Below are positions 1 through 8,770 of a DNA stretch of 60,844 nucleotides, piece after piece. Position 1 is the stretch's first letter. Each line of letters starts with the position of its first letter. The notes under the pieces are model-generated. The model saw only the letters and a program-made list of their open reading frames with translations, made no database searches and was not told the DNA's origin. This DNA comes from Saprospiraceae bacterium (GTDB lineage Bacteria; Bacteroidota; Bacteroidia; Chitinophagales; Saprospiraceae): the NCBI GenBank assembly GCA_028282725.1, contig JANQHF010000040.1, positions 1-60,844 of the forward strand, given 5' to 3'. Made by a program: the position numbers and the translations under genes.

Positions 1-855
1 GATCTTACGGGCCACTCCACATACCGGGATTTCGATATCGTTCATGCCCACTTCAAAATGATCGCAAACGCCGATTTCGGGTTCGCCAAGTTTTGCAGGC
101 GAAAGATCGGCCTCGTCCAGACAATCTATAATTGTATCCTTTGGATAGATGATCTCGTTCAATTCCGCACGCAGCAGATAAATGGTCTGTGTAGTATCAC
201 ACCTGTTACCGGCATGATCAAAGACAGTAAATATCCTGCGAATGATCTTGACGGTATCTCTACAGGGAAAGATGGTTTCGTTAAAATCCGTGATACTGAA
301 GGTATCAGGCTTTTGACAATTGTCATCAAAGCTGATATGCGTAATCAATGCGATCGGATCCAATTCAAAAGGCATTGCGATACAATTGACAGTGGTGTCA
401 ATGGGCTCTACCCTGAGGGTTGGTTTTATTTTATCCTCCACAATGATACTACCCCAACAGTACAGGTTGTTGGATTTACAGTAAACGCGGACTTCCAATC
501 GTTGACCCTGGTATTCATAGGTCAATAAATTGGGGATTACATTACCTGAAGTATCGCGAACCTCCACCCGATACAATGAGGTATCGATATTGAGATCTTT
601 CAGAATTACATCAGGTGTAATCAATGCCGTACATGTAGAATCCAGCGATACCCGCACGAGATTATTGCAGACCAGGGCGGAACTTCCACATCCTGACTGT
701 GCTTTTGCATTAGTTGAAAAAAGTAGTATGAGTAGTGCCCAGGTTGCTAATATTCGTTGGGTGCGCAAAAAACTTCTCTTTGCCTTTATCATCGATTCTC
801 GGTTTTTTCTTTGTGATCTGATATTGTTCAAGTTGTTCATGGTCTTATTCATCAT
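1..855 (-). CDS. Secreted HYR-like modular surface protein, C-terminus beyond window
   Basis: Reading the minus strand from the ATG at 855, the frame stays open for 285 codons to the window edge, so only the N-terminal part is present. A hydrophobic signal segment lies at about residues 32-52 and ends in NAKAQ, a typical signal peptidase I site. The start is uncertain because an ATG at residue 22 would give a more ordinary signal peptide. The mature part opens with a Cys-rich module containing 'CWGSIIVEDK' and continues with 'DTTVNC' and repeated Cys-flanked segments typical of HYR-like adhesion modules. This module closely resembles residues about 1243-1360 of the 2522-aa protein encoded just upstream ('CWGYITLEDK'), so the two are paralogous in part. 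The start lies 15 nt after the stop of that gene, suggesting co-transcription. Role inferred: exported surface or adhesion protein. No enzymatic motif is visible. Confidence 0.8.
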   Translation of the reverse strand, partial: MMNKTMNNLNNIRSQRKNRESMIKAKRSFLRTQRILATWALLILLFSTNAKAQSGCGSSALVCNNLVRVSLDSTCTALITPDVILKDLNIDTSLYRVEVRDTSGNVIPNLLTYEYQGQRLEVRVYCKSNNLYCWGSIIVEDKIKPTLRVEPIDTTVNCIAMPFELDPIALITHISFDDNCQKPDTFSITDFNETIFPCRDTVKIIRRIFTVFDHAGNRCDTTQTIYLLRAELNEIIYPKDTIIDCLDEADLSPAKLGEPEIGVCDHFEVGMNDIEIPVCGVARKI

Positions 856-870
856 CTTGCCTTTATCAGA

Positions 871-3800
871 TTAGTCAATGGTGATCATTCTCTTTCGTAT
901 GACATCTGTCCCGTTGGACATTTCATATATATAGATTCCCGAACCCGGCAAATCATCGGTGGTCAGCTGCATCGTATGCCAGCCTTTATCGTATGTACCG
1001 ATATTGTTGACCAATTGTCTGCCAGACAGATCTGTTACAGTAAACCTGACTTCGCTCTTAGTCGGTTGATAGAATCTAATGCTCGTGTTGCCCCTGAATG
1101 GGTTTGGAACATTTTGTTCTACCGTAAATACCTCATCAGCCACTACTTCTTTGAATTCAAGTAGTATGTGATGCACTCCCAATGTTCCATCTTCTTGAGT
1201 ATAGATTTCGGATGTGAACCTTTGATCGGAAAGTCTGATCAACTCCCCGACTGCGCGGTCGATATCTTTAATCCTCAATTTGATCGTCAGAATCGATTCA
1301 GCATTTAAACGGGCCGACTGCAATTCATTCCAGCTGATTCTCAACTCATCGTCGATCACACTGTAGTGATCCGATGTAATGTCAATTTGATCAGAGTGTA
1401 CATCGATGACCTCTACTCCATCCATCAATCCCAATGAAAGTTGCATACCAGCCACATGAGCACCTGAATTTGGTGTCAGGCTAATGGTAACTTCATTGCC
1501 CGACCGGTCAACTTCCTCGATATTGATCACTTCAATTGATCGTGTAAGACCCAGAAGTGCGCTTTGCAACTGAACATTTCCATTGACATCTCCTATTTTC
1601 ACAGCGATGAAGTTCATGTCCATATGATTCTCATTCAAATCATCGATCAGGATGGTCTGAGCATAAGGGAATGGTCTCACCGTATTCGGGAAATTCTGAT
1701 GTGCATCAACGAATGTCCATGAACGGTCAATCGGAAGTTTATCAGTCAATCCAAGGATCAACCTTCTCATATGTACAAGGTCTACTGCAGATACATGATC
1801 GGATCCATCCACATCGGCTGCAATGACCTTATACGGGCTATCGAGATCCCGTAATCCCAGGATATGCCTCTGAATCAACAGGAGGTCAAGGGTGGACACA
1901 CCGTTGAGGTAATCGTCCCGTCTGGCGGCAGATAGTTCATAGGTGTCATTCATCGGTACTTCGACAAAGGAGAATGCTCCTTCCAGCGGTGTCATCGCCA
2001 ATAGAGAGGCACCCGTATTCATCGAAGTCAGTGTAACCTCGACTTCATCTACTGTGAAATCTCTCTCTGTGAATATCTCTCCTGCTACTATAACTGAGCC
2101 TGTGTTAGGACATACGTTGTTTACATCTTCTATTGTTATATCGGCATGTCCTTTGAATGCATTGCCCGATTCATCGACTGCATAGATGTCAGGATGAACA
2201 GTCAATGAATTCATTCCAGTCAGATCAGAACAAGAGAATGATCTGGAGGCAGGCCCATCCGGAGCGTCGAAGTGATATGTGATGGTTCCTTGCGGACTAC
2301 AGTTATCCTCTGACGTACTCACTAATTCCGAAGCATCGACGGTTACATTGCCGGCATTGCCCATCATCCTCGTAATATCTCTGAATGCTACAGTCGGGGC
2401 CGTTCCGTCAAACACCTGGATTTCTTTTACACAGGTCGCATCATTTCCACACGGATCTGCGACGGTCCATGTAACATTGTATACACCCACTTCAAGGGAC
2501 GTATTGATAATATTTGTATTTCCCTGTAATACGGTAGTACCGTTGAAGTCAACGATTTCGTACGACCAGATCAAGTCATCGTTATCATGACAATCATCAG
2601 CTGTTGCCATCGTATTAACTGAAGCACTACAGTTGGATGCACTTCCCGTAAGGAATGATTCCGTATCGCACCCGGAGTCGATCACCGGAGCTGTCGTATC
2701 ATTCAATCTCAGGATCTGGACATATTCCCAGCTCTGTGGCTGCCCGGTTACAGGATCCCTCTGGCACCAATCGTACAGGTACCACGTCCGGATCACCTTG
2801 GCGCAGAATCCTTCAACATTCCTGAATATGAGATCTTCATGATCAAGTCCCAGGCTGCTGCATGTATACGCGGCAAGATCGATGTTTGGCAAGTATGCTG
2901 CCGGTATATTGTCGACACTTGTATTTTGTCCAACACATCCTTCCCCTGTATAATCAGGAGGCCAGATATTGACAAGATCGGCAGGGTCAAAGATTTCACC
3001 CGCGAGTCCCCTTGTAATCACCTGAGAATGTGTCAGTGTATTGCCCAGATCATCGGTAATAATCCAATTCCTCATAATCGTACCGACACCACAGTCATTG
3101 GTATCAACCACTGCACTAAAGATGTCCGGTGGCGCCGGAATACCGCAAGTCATTGTCAAGAAGGTCACTGTCGAACCATCATCTACGAGATACGGATCTA
3201 CAGGCTCTTCACATGAGATACTGAAATCTCCCTGCCTTCCTATCTTTTCCAATCCACTGTTGTCCTGGACAGTCACAGAGACCATACATTCATTCTCATT
3301 ACCATTCACATCGGTCACTCTCAACTGTACGAGAATGGGTTCTCCCGACATGGCATCTTCACAGCAGAATTTCACATAGTCTCCAAATACCAGGTTCTCA
3401 GGGAAGTCCCCGCAATTATTGGTCATCCTTCGAATCTCGATTTTCTCGATTCCGCAATTGTCCAGACTGCCATCATCAAAGGCATGCCAATCTGCGATGG
3501 CCCAACCTCCGTCTCCTATGGATATCGTGGTATTATCATCACAGATCGGTACTGGTTTGACATCGTCTGTGATTCTGATCTCCCTTGTGATCGCTCCTTG
3601 TCTTGAATTTCCACACGCATCAGTCGCTTCGACATCTATATAGATTTGTGTTATATCCGGATCGAAGGCCAGACCAATGTAGTTACCATCAGTAATCGTA
3701 TATAGAAGCCGACCTAGCTGGTCATTTTCAAAGATCCTGACAGTCACACTGATCGGAGTAGAACAATTATCAGAAATATTAATATCAGGAGTTAGATCAT

Positions 3801-6800
3801 AAACGCCCGAACATGCATGATCAGTGGCACTAATATTGATGGCACCTGAAGTCAGAGAAATCTGAGGTGGAGTTCTATCTAAAACCTGAATTGTCTGATT
3901 ATGGGTCCGTACATTTCCGGTACACCAGTCCAGGATTGTCCAGGTTCTATTAATAGTATAGTTTGCACAAGAATCCGGTTCTTCAACCCAGTCATTCCAT
4001 ACTACCTGGGCATTAAAACACTGCTCGGTACTAACGATGTTAAGATTTCCCGTGATTGATCCAGGATCCAATTGCTCACGAGTATACTGGTTACATTCAA
4101 ATGCTTCGCTGCCTACAAAATTCTTAAGAGCGCTCAGATCGAGACTGTCCACATCGATTCTTCCGACATAAATTGTATCCGTACACGTACTCATCAAGCC
4201 TGCCTGGTTGGTCATCTTCCAATCCCGGAAAATCACGGTACCGTAATTTCCTGAACATACTTCACTGCTGATCCGATCAGTGTGCGTCAGTGTTGCCGGA
4301 CCACACTTCTCAAAATTGGTGACCGTAAAGATTGGAGGATTGGTCGAAGTTCTGACGACGGTGGCCGTATTCGGAACCGGGAATCCAATATCCTCCGGAA
4401 GTACGCTTTCTACACATGAGATGGTATCCGAAGCACACAGCAAGTCCGGGATATTCTTGTCTTCAAGGGTGATATAACCCCAGCAAGTCTGACCGGAACA
4501 CTCATGAGTGATGATCACTTTCAGCTGGATACCGAGCAGTGAAGCGTCTACGAGTCCCTCGGAGAGCATTACTCCTGACTGTGCGTCCTCAACAATAATT
4601 TCGTACTGTTCGTCCGGTATCAATGTATCCGGATCTGCCAATATCTGTTCGGGTCTCAGCTCCAGTTCGCAATTATCGGGAAGAGTTACATTGATGTCGT
4701 TATGACATGCCAATTGTCCAACATTCGCTGCGTCGATTATTACAGTTCTTTTTAAGTCTGTGAACGTACATCCGCCTTTAGTATAACCAGTTACAATTAT
4801 TTCGAAATTATATGGACGCGGTGCTAATGGAACAGAAGTCCATAACACTTCAATCTGAGTAGTGCCCTGTCCATTCAGAATCGTTCTTGCAGCATTTGGA
4901 GTTCCCGCATTTCCATTTACTTCCCAACGAATACTATCCAACAAGGACATATCTACATCCACATAGAAAATATCGGTTGTATTCACACAAGTATTAAGGT
5001 CACCCTTAATCTCCGGATTTGGATTTTCGTTTACTGTCAATGGGAAAGTATAATCCACCTTGCAACTATCACCGGTTGTATAGCCGATGGCCCTGACTGT
5101 GAAATTGCCGGCTTCTGTCCACGTCACCACCGTATCACCATCCGATTCAATGAATTTGTCAAGTGTCGTACCAGCTATAGTAATGGTATCATTGCCCGGA
5201 CTAAAGATCCAGGTCAACTCTGCCACGTCTGTGATCATCGATGAGTCCGTACCGTTAAGCAGTTGTAAATTCACCGCATCACCCTGGCATATATTGTTGT
5301 TTGCCGTGATAATGAAATCACGATTACGTATTCCTACAATGAATGCCTCATTGATGGCACATCCGCTATCGGTATATCCGTTAAAGAATATTGTATCAAA
5401 AGTCCTGACAGAATCTTGTGGAAAATCCCAGATGACGGTGATGCTGTCCTGGCTCGCATTCAGAACACTTCCCCACTGGACAGACCAATGAACACTTGAG
5501 TCAGGATGGAAATCGTTGATCTCCGAACTGTCAATATTCAGGATTTTGTATCCTGTAGTATCTCCCTGACAAACTGAGTCATCACCATAGATGAAGAAGT
5601 CCATGTTGTCCCTGACCAATACGGTGTCCCTAACCATGAGCGGACAACATATCGTACTGTCCATGACGGAGATCAACTTCGATCCCGGATCTTTCCAGAC
5701 GACGCAGAGCGTGTCGCCTATTCCACCATTTACGATAAATGTATCCACAAAGTTGAACGCACCTGGTGTATAAATACTGACACTTGAACCCGTCATCGCA
5801 TTTCCGACCATCCAATTGACAGAGTCATTACCCGGAAAGTCAGTCAGCGGCATCATATTGGCATCCAGAAGTACGCATTTAACCGTGTCACCCAGACACG
5901 TTTGTGGATCATTTTCTATAAAGTAGGTTGTATCTTTTACGGTAACTGTCAGGAATTCATCGAATTCGCATCCGGTTCCGATTTCTTCACCGCGAACCCT
6001 ATGGGTATAGATACCCGGTCCAGGGTAGACATAAGCAATGGATAAGAAGGAAGCACTTCCCGTCATGGTATTGCTACCTGTCATAGCCGGGAAAACAACT
6101 TCATTGGTTGCCGTATTCGTAATACTCCAGATCGTACTGGCAATATTGATGCGACTTGTATCAATATTCACCGCATACCAGGTGCTGTCCGCCGTGAGAC
6201 AAAGGGTATCCAGGTTGGCAGCATTGATGATTTCCAGGGTATCAATAAGGATGAGCTTATGCTTAGTGGTAAATGTACAAGTTGGCCCAGCCATTCCAGT
6301 TACCTCTACGTAAAAAGTATCTGCAACATTCGGGAAATTGATAATTGCCGTATCTCCCCTTGACTGATCAATGGCCCCCGGAAGCAATGGTTGCTGAACC
6401 CCCATATCATTGACATGATATCCGCTCCAATTTAATGAACCATTGTAAAGGGTGTCATTCAAGTTGAAGAAGAAGGTATCTATGCCACCTGCGCACAATT
6501 GTGAAGGACCTTGAATCAGCAAATCCTGATTGCCTATAGTTCTTAAGGAAAATGTATCAGCTACTATCTGACAGCCGTTGGCAGATACTCCCTCGGCAAT
6601 GACAATATATGTCAGATCACCTTGGGCAATTGTTGAAGTAGCAAAAGTGTGAGTAAACATGCTGTTGCTGTCCAAATCGGTTTCTGTAACCGGAACATCC
6701 GGTGATCCGGGTTTATGTCTTAATACGGTCCATGATATACTTGTCCCCGCAACTGCAGAGCTATCCGTTGCATGAACAAGATTGAAAGTTACGGGTTGGC

Positions 6801-8439
6801 CTGTGCAGACTAAGGATGACGGACCCAATATGACATGGGCCGTATCCTGGACGCTGACCACAAAGGTATCCTTCAGGTCACAACCCAGCGCCGTGACACC
6901 TTCCACAAATAGCATGTAGTCACCAATAGCTCCCCACGTCACCGTCAATGAATCATCGGCAGTGATGACAGTGTCGAGTTTCTGTACGTTGGCCGAATCC
7001 ATCGGTACGATGTTCCAGTTTATCGTCGTGAACTGGGCAATCGAAGAGTCCGTATACATGGCACGATATCCGGCTGTATCACCCAAGCAAACCATCATAT
7101 CTCCTGCCAACATGATTTGTGAATCCTTCACATCGACAAAGAATGTATCCCTTACGATACAACCATTCGTCGTCGTACCAGCTACGGTGATGGTATCGAT
7201 TCCCGCAGCATTGAATCTTATATCTGCATTGGGAAGCATGCTGCTTCCCAAAATAGTTCCTGAGGTAGTAGACCATGTTATGGTATTTAAGTTCAGAACA
7301 TTCGACGTGTAATTTCTTATATCATTCACACAAACGACCGTGTCTCCCATGATACCAGCTTCAATCTCTGCTGCTACCGTTGTAGTAAATGTTGTATCTA
7401 ATGAGCATCCAAATCCTGGAACAGAAGCCGAAACTGAAATCACATAAGTTCCGGCACTATCCAATCGAATTTCAGCATCATCTCCTAAACTATCAATCAT
7501 TACTGCAGCACCAGGGAACGGCTCCGTAGTGACACTCCATTTTATTGTGTCATAGAGTGATAAATCCGTGTCAACGGGTATACTATAAGGTACTTGTGAA
7601 CCAACACACGCAAATCCGAAACCAGTAATAGGATAGTTGTCATTGATGACGTATATATCTATTTCACTGTCTATAGGACAATCTTTATCTGTCTTTCCGT
7701 CGACAGTAACTTTGTAAGAACCAGGAGTAAAAAAGGAGATTGCGGTCATCGAACCGGTTAGTGGTGTTGGTGTCGCAGACCCGGTCATGGGATCTCCATA
7801 GATAACATTCCACTCGACATTAGCAGGACTAAGCTGTCCCGCCAACATGGGTAAGGTAAAATTAATCACACTCTGACTCAAACAAATAGTATCATTAGGA
7901 CTGGCTGTGATTGCATCATCCACCGTAGCGGCACATGCAGGATATATATTTACCAATGTATCGGTGAGTCCATCCGTGTTCATAAATATTATAGTATCAA
8001 ATGCAACATTTGCATTCCGATAACTGATGAATTTGAATGTATCCGGAGCGATTTGAACCAAAGTATCTCTCGATATAGTAAGTGAATCCCCATTCAAATA
8101 ATAGTTATCACTAACCGAAGGGTGATCCAAATAGAGGATACTATCAGGTTCTTCAAAAGGTGACCACCCTTTGATAAACACTGGAGAACTTGATCTGAAG
8201 ATTATTGAGTCCTTGGATTGTTGAGCAGGCATGTTAAATGCATCAGGGCGCGTACCATCCACGCAATGACATGTGCTCACGCTCACTGTGTCAAGGAATT
8301 GTGCCGTCAAATGCTGTTGTCCTCCAAGAATGAGCATGGCCAGAATGAGCCATCTCAAGCAACTTATCTTTCTCATCGATCTTTGGTTTTCGTATGATTT
8401 TTTGGGACCTCGTCCAATAGTCGTATGGTTCATATCCAT
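871..8439 (-). CDS. Giant secreted PKD/HYR-like protein with dockerin-like module and T9SS type A sorting domain (2522 aa)
   Basis: Signal peptide at about residues 24-47 ending LTAQ; the ATG at residue 22 (8376) is an alternative start. Residues about 170-1240 hold roughly ten PKD/Ig-like units of ~100 aa, each with a 'C.GDT..Y' opening, a central 'W' strand and a 'C..DTF.V.V' close. Residues about 1243-2100 are HYR-like, with repeated 'DNCG' and 'RTWTI.DWC' motifs. A CnaB-like fold at about 2105-2170 leads into a dockerin-like pair of EF-hand loops (about 2175-2235; 'LNGVSTLDLLL', 'DVDGSDHVSAVDL') and a 'KIGDVNG' motif near 2283. A cohesin-like beta region follows. The last ~85 residues ('NVPNPFRGNTSIRF' to the end) are a T9SS type A sorting domain, so the protein is predicted to cross the outer membrane and be attached or released. 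No catalytic residues seen; adhesin or matrix role inferred. Confidence 0.9.
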   Translation of the reverse strand: MDMNHTTIGRGPKKSYENQRSMRKISCLRWLILAMLILGGQQHLTAQFLDTVSVSTCHCVDGTRPDAFNMPAQQSKDSIIFRSSSPVFIKGWSPFEEPDSILYLDHPSVSDNYYLNGDSLTISRDTLVQIAPDTFKFISYRNANVAFDTIIFMNTDGLTDTLVNIYPACAATVDDAITASPNDTICLSQSVINFTLPMLAGQLSPANVEWNVIYGDPMTGSATPTPLTGSMTAISFFTPGSYKVTVDGKTDKDCPIDSEIDIYVINDNYPITGFGFACVGSQVPYSIPVDTDLSLYDTIKWSVTTEPFPGAAVMIDSLGDDAEIRLDSAGTYVISVSASVPGFGCSLDTTFTTTVAAEIEAGIMGDTVVCVNDIRNYTSNVLNLNTITWSTTSGTILGSSMLPNADIRFNAAGIDTITVAGTTTNGCIVRDTFFVDVKDSQIMLAGDMMVCLGDTAGYRAMYTDSSIAQFTTINWNIVPMDSANVQKLDTVITADDSLTVTWGAIGDYMLFVEGVTALGCDLKDTFVVSVQDTAHVILGPSSLVCTGQPVTFNLVHATDSSAVAGTSISWTVLRHKPGSPDVPVTETDLDSNSMFTHTFATSTIAQGDLTYIVIAEGVSANGCQIVADTFSLRTIGNQDLLIQGPSQLCAGGIDTFFFNLNDTLYNGSLNWSGYHVNDMGVQQPLLPGAIDQSRGDTAIINFPNVADTFYVEVTGMAGPTCTFTTKHKLILIDTLEIINAANLDTLCLTADSTWYAVNIDTSRINIASTIWSITNTATNEVVFPAMTGSNTMTGSASFLSIAYVYPGPGIYTHRVRGEEIGTGCEFDEFLTVTVKDTTYFIENDPQTCLGDTVKCVLLDANMMPLTDFPGNDSVNWMVGNAMTGSSVSIYTPGAFNFVDTFIVNGGIGDTLCVVWKDPGSKLISVMDSTICCPLMVRDTVLVRDNMDFFIYGDDSVCQGDTTGYKILNIDSSEINDFHPDSSVHWSVQWGSVLNASQDSITVIWDFPQDSVRTFDTIFFNGYTDSGCAINEAFIVGIRNRDFIITANNNICQGDAVNLQLLNGTDSSMITDVAELTWIFSPGNDTITIAGTTLDKFIESDGDTVVTWTEAGNFTVRAIGYTTGDSCKVDYTFPLTVNENPNPEIKGDLNTCVNTTDIFYVDVDMSLLDSIRWEVNGNAGTPNAARTILNGQGTTQIEVLWTSVPLAPRPYNFEIIVTGYTKGGCTFTDLKRTVIIDAANVGQLACHNDINVTLPDNCELELRPEQILADPDTLIPDEQYEIIVEDAQSGVMLSEGLVDASLLGIQLKVIITHECSGQTCWGYITLEDKNIPDLLCASDTISCVESVLPEDIGFPVPNTATVVRTSTNPPIFTVTNFEKCGPATLTHTDRISSEVCSGNYGTVIFRDWKMTNQAGLMSTCTDTIYVGRIDVDSLDLSALKNFVGSEAFECNQYTREQLDPGSITGNLNIVSTEQCFNAQVVWNDWVEEPDSCANYTINRTWTILDWCTGNVRTHNQTIQVLDRTPPQISLTSGAINISATDHACSGVYDLTPDINISDNCSTPISVTVRIFENDQLGRLLYTITDGNYIGLAFDPDITQIYIDVEATDACGNSRQGAITREIRITDDVKPVPICDDNTTISIGDGGWAIADWHAFDDGSLDNCGIEKIEIRRMTNNCGDFPENLVFGDYVKFCCEDAMSGEPILVQLRVTDVNGNENECMVSVTVQDNSGLEKIGRQGDFSISCEEPVDPYLVDDGSTVTFLTMTCGIPAPPDIFSAVVDTNDCGVGTIMRNWIITDDLGNTLTHSQVITRGLAGEIFDPADLVNIWPPDYTGEGCVGQNTSVDNIPAAYLPNIDLAAYTCSSLGLDHEDLIFRNVEGFCAKVIRTWYLYDWCQRDPVTGQPQSWEYVQILRLNDTTAPVIDSGCDTESFLTGSASNCSASVNTMATADDCHDNDDLIWSYEIVDFNGTTVLQGNTNIINTSLEVGVYNVTWTVADPCGNDATCVKEIQVFDGTAPTVAFRDITRMMGNAGNVTVDASELVSTSEDNCSPQGTITYHFDAPDGPASRSFSCSDLTGMNSLTVHPDIYAVDESGNAFKGHADITIEDVNNVCPNTGSVIVAGEIFTERDFTVDEVEVTLTSMNTGASLLAMTPLEGAFSFVEVPMNDTYELSAARRDDYLNGVSTLDLLLIQRHILGLRDLDSPYKVIAADVDGSDHVSAVDLVHMRRLILGLTDKLPIDRSWTFVDAHQNFPNTVRPFPYAQTILIDDLNENHMDMNFIAVKIGDVNGNVQLQSALLGLTRSIEVINIEEVDRSGNEVTISLTPNSGAHVAGMQLSLGLMDGVEVIDVHSDQIDITSDHYSVIDDELRISWNELQSARLNAESILTIKLRIKDIDRAVGELIRLSDQRFTSEIYTQEDGTLGVHHILLEFKEVVADEVFTVEQNVPNPFRGNTSIRFYQPTKSEVRFTVTDLSGRQLVNNIGTYDKGWHTMQLTTDDLPGSGIYIYEMSNGTDVIRKRMITID

Positions 8440-8770
8440 TTGAGATACTATTATTCATTGCTTTAATGCCAAGTATTTTGCCAAAAACCGACTTGTATTA
8501 AGAAAAATCTATATGTGTTCAACAATAGGAAAAATCCTATTTATAACTCATTGATTATCTGATGATTAGGCTAAGGGTGAAATGCGAGAAAAATGTGAAT
8601 TTTTTTGGCTTTTCAAGGCGATATTGTACTCAAAATCGTCGATTTAGGTTGGAAACTGAAACTTTCGCGAAAAAGCACTTTTGGTACTTACAGGGACGAA
8701 ATAAGGGTATGCAAAAGCTCAGATTTTCTGCATTTTTTTAGTCGTTTCCAAAGAGTGATCCGTGAAAAGT
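8440..8770. other. Intergenic region upstream of the 2522-aa gene
   Basis: No gene is visible. It should hold the promoter of the minus-strand gene starting at 8439, but I find no clean TAnnTTTG on that strand. A perfect hairpin with 7-bp arms (AATAGGA / TCCTATT, 4-nt loop) lies at 8524-8541, about 85 nt upstream of the start codon, and could be an operator or a weak terminator for the gene upstream. A short palindrome TTTCGCGAAA lies near 8663-8673. Function of either is unknown. Confidence 0.45.

Noticed and set aside
58-874. Plus-strand open frames over the first 870 bases
   Set aside because: The minus strand encodes a continuous signal-peptide-bearing HYR-like protein; the plus frames have no domain features.
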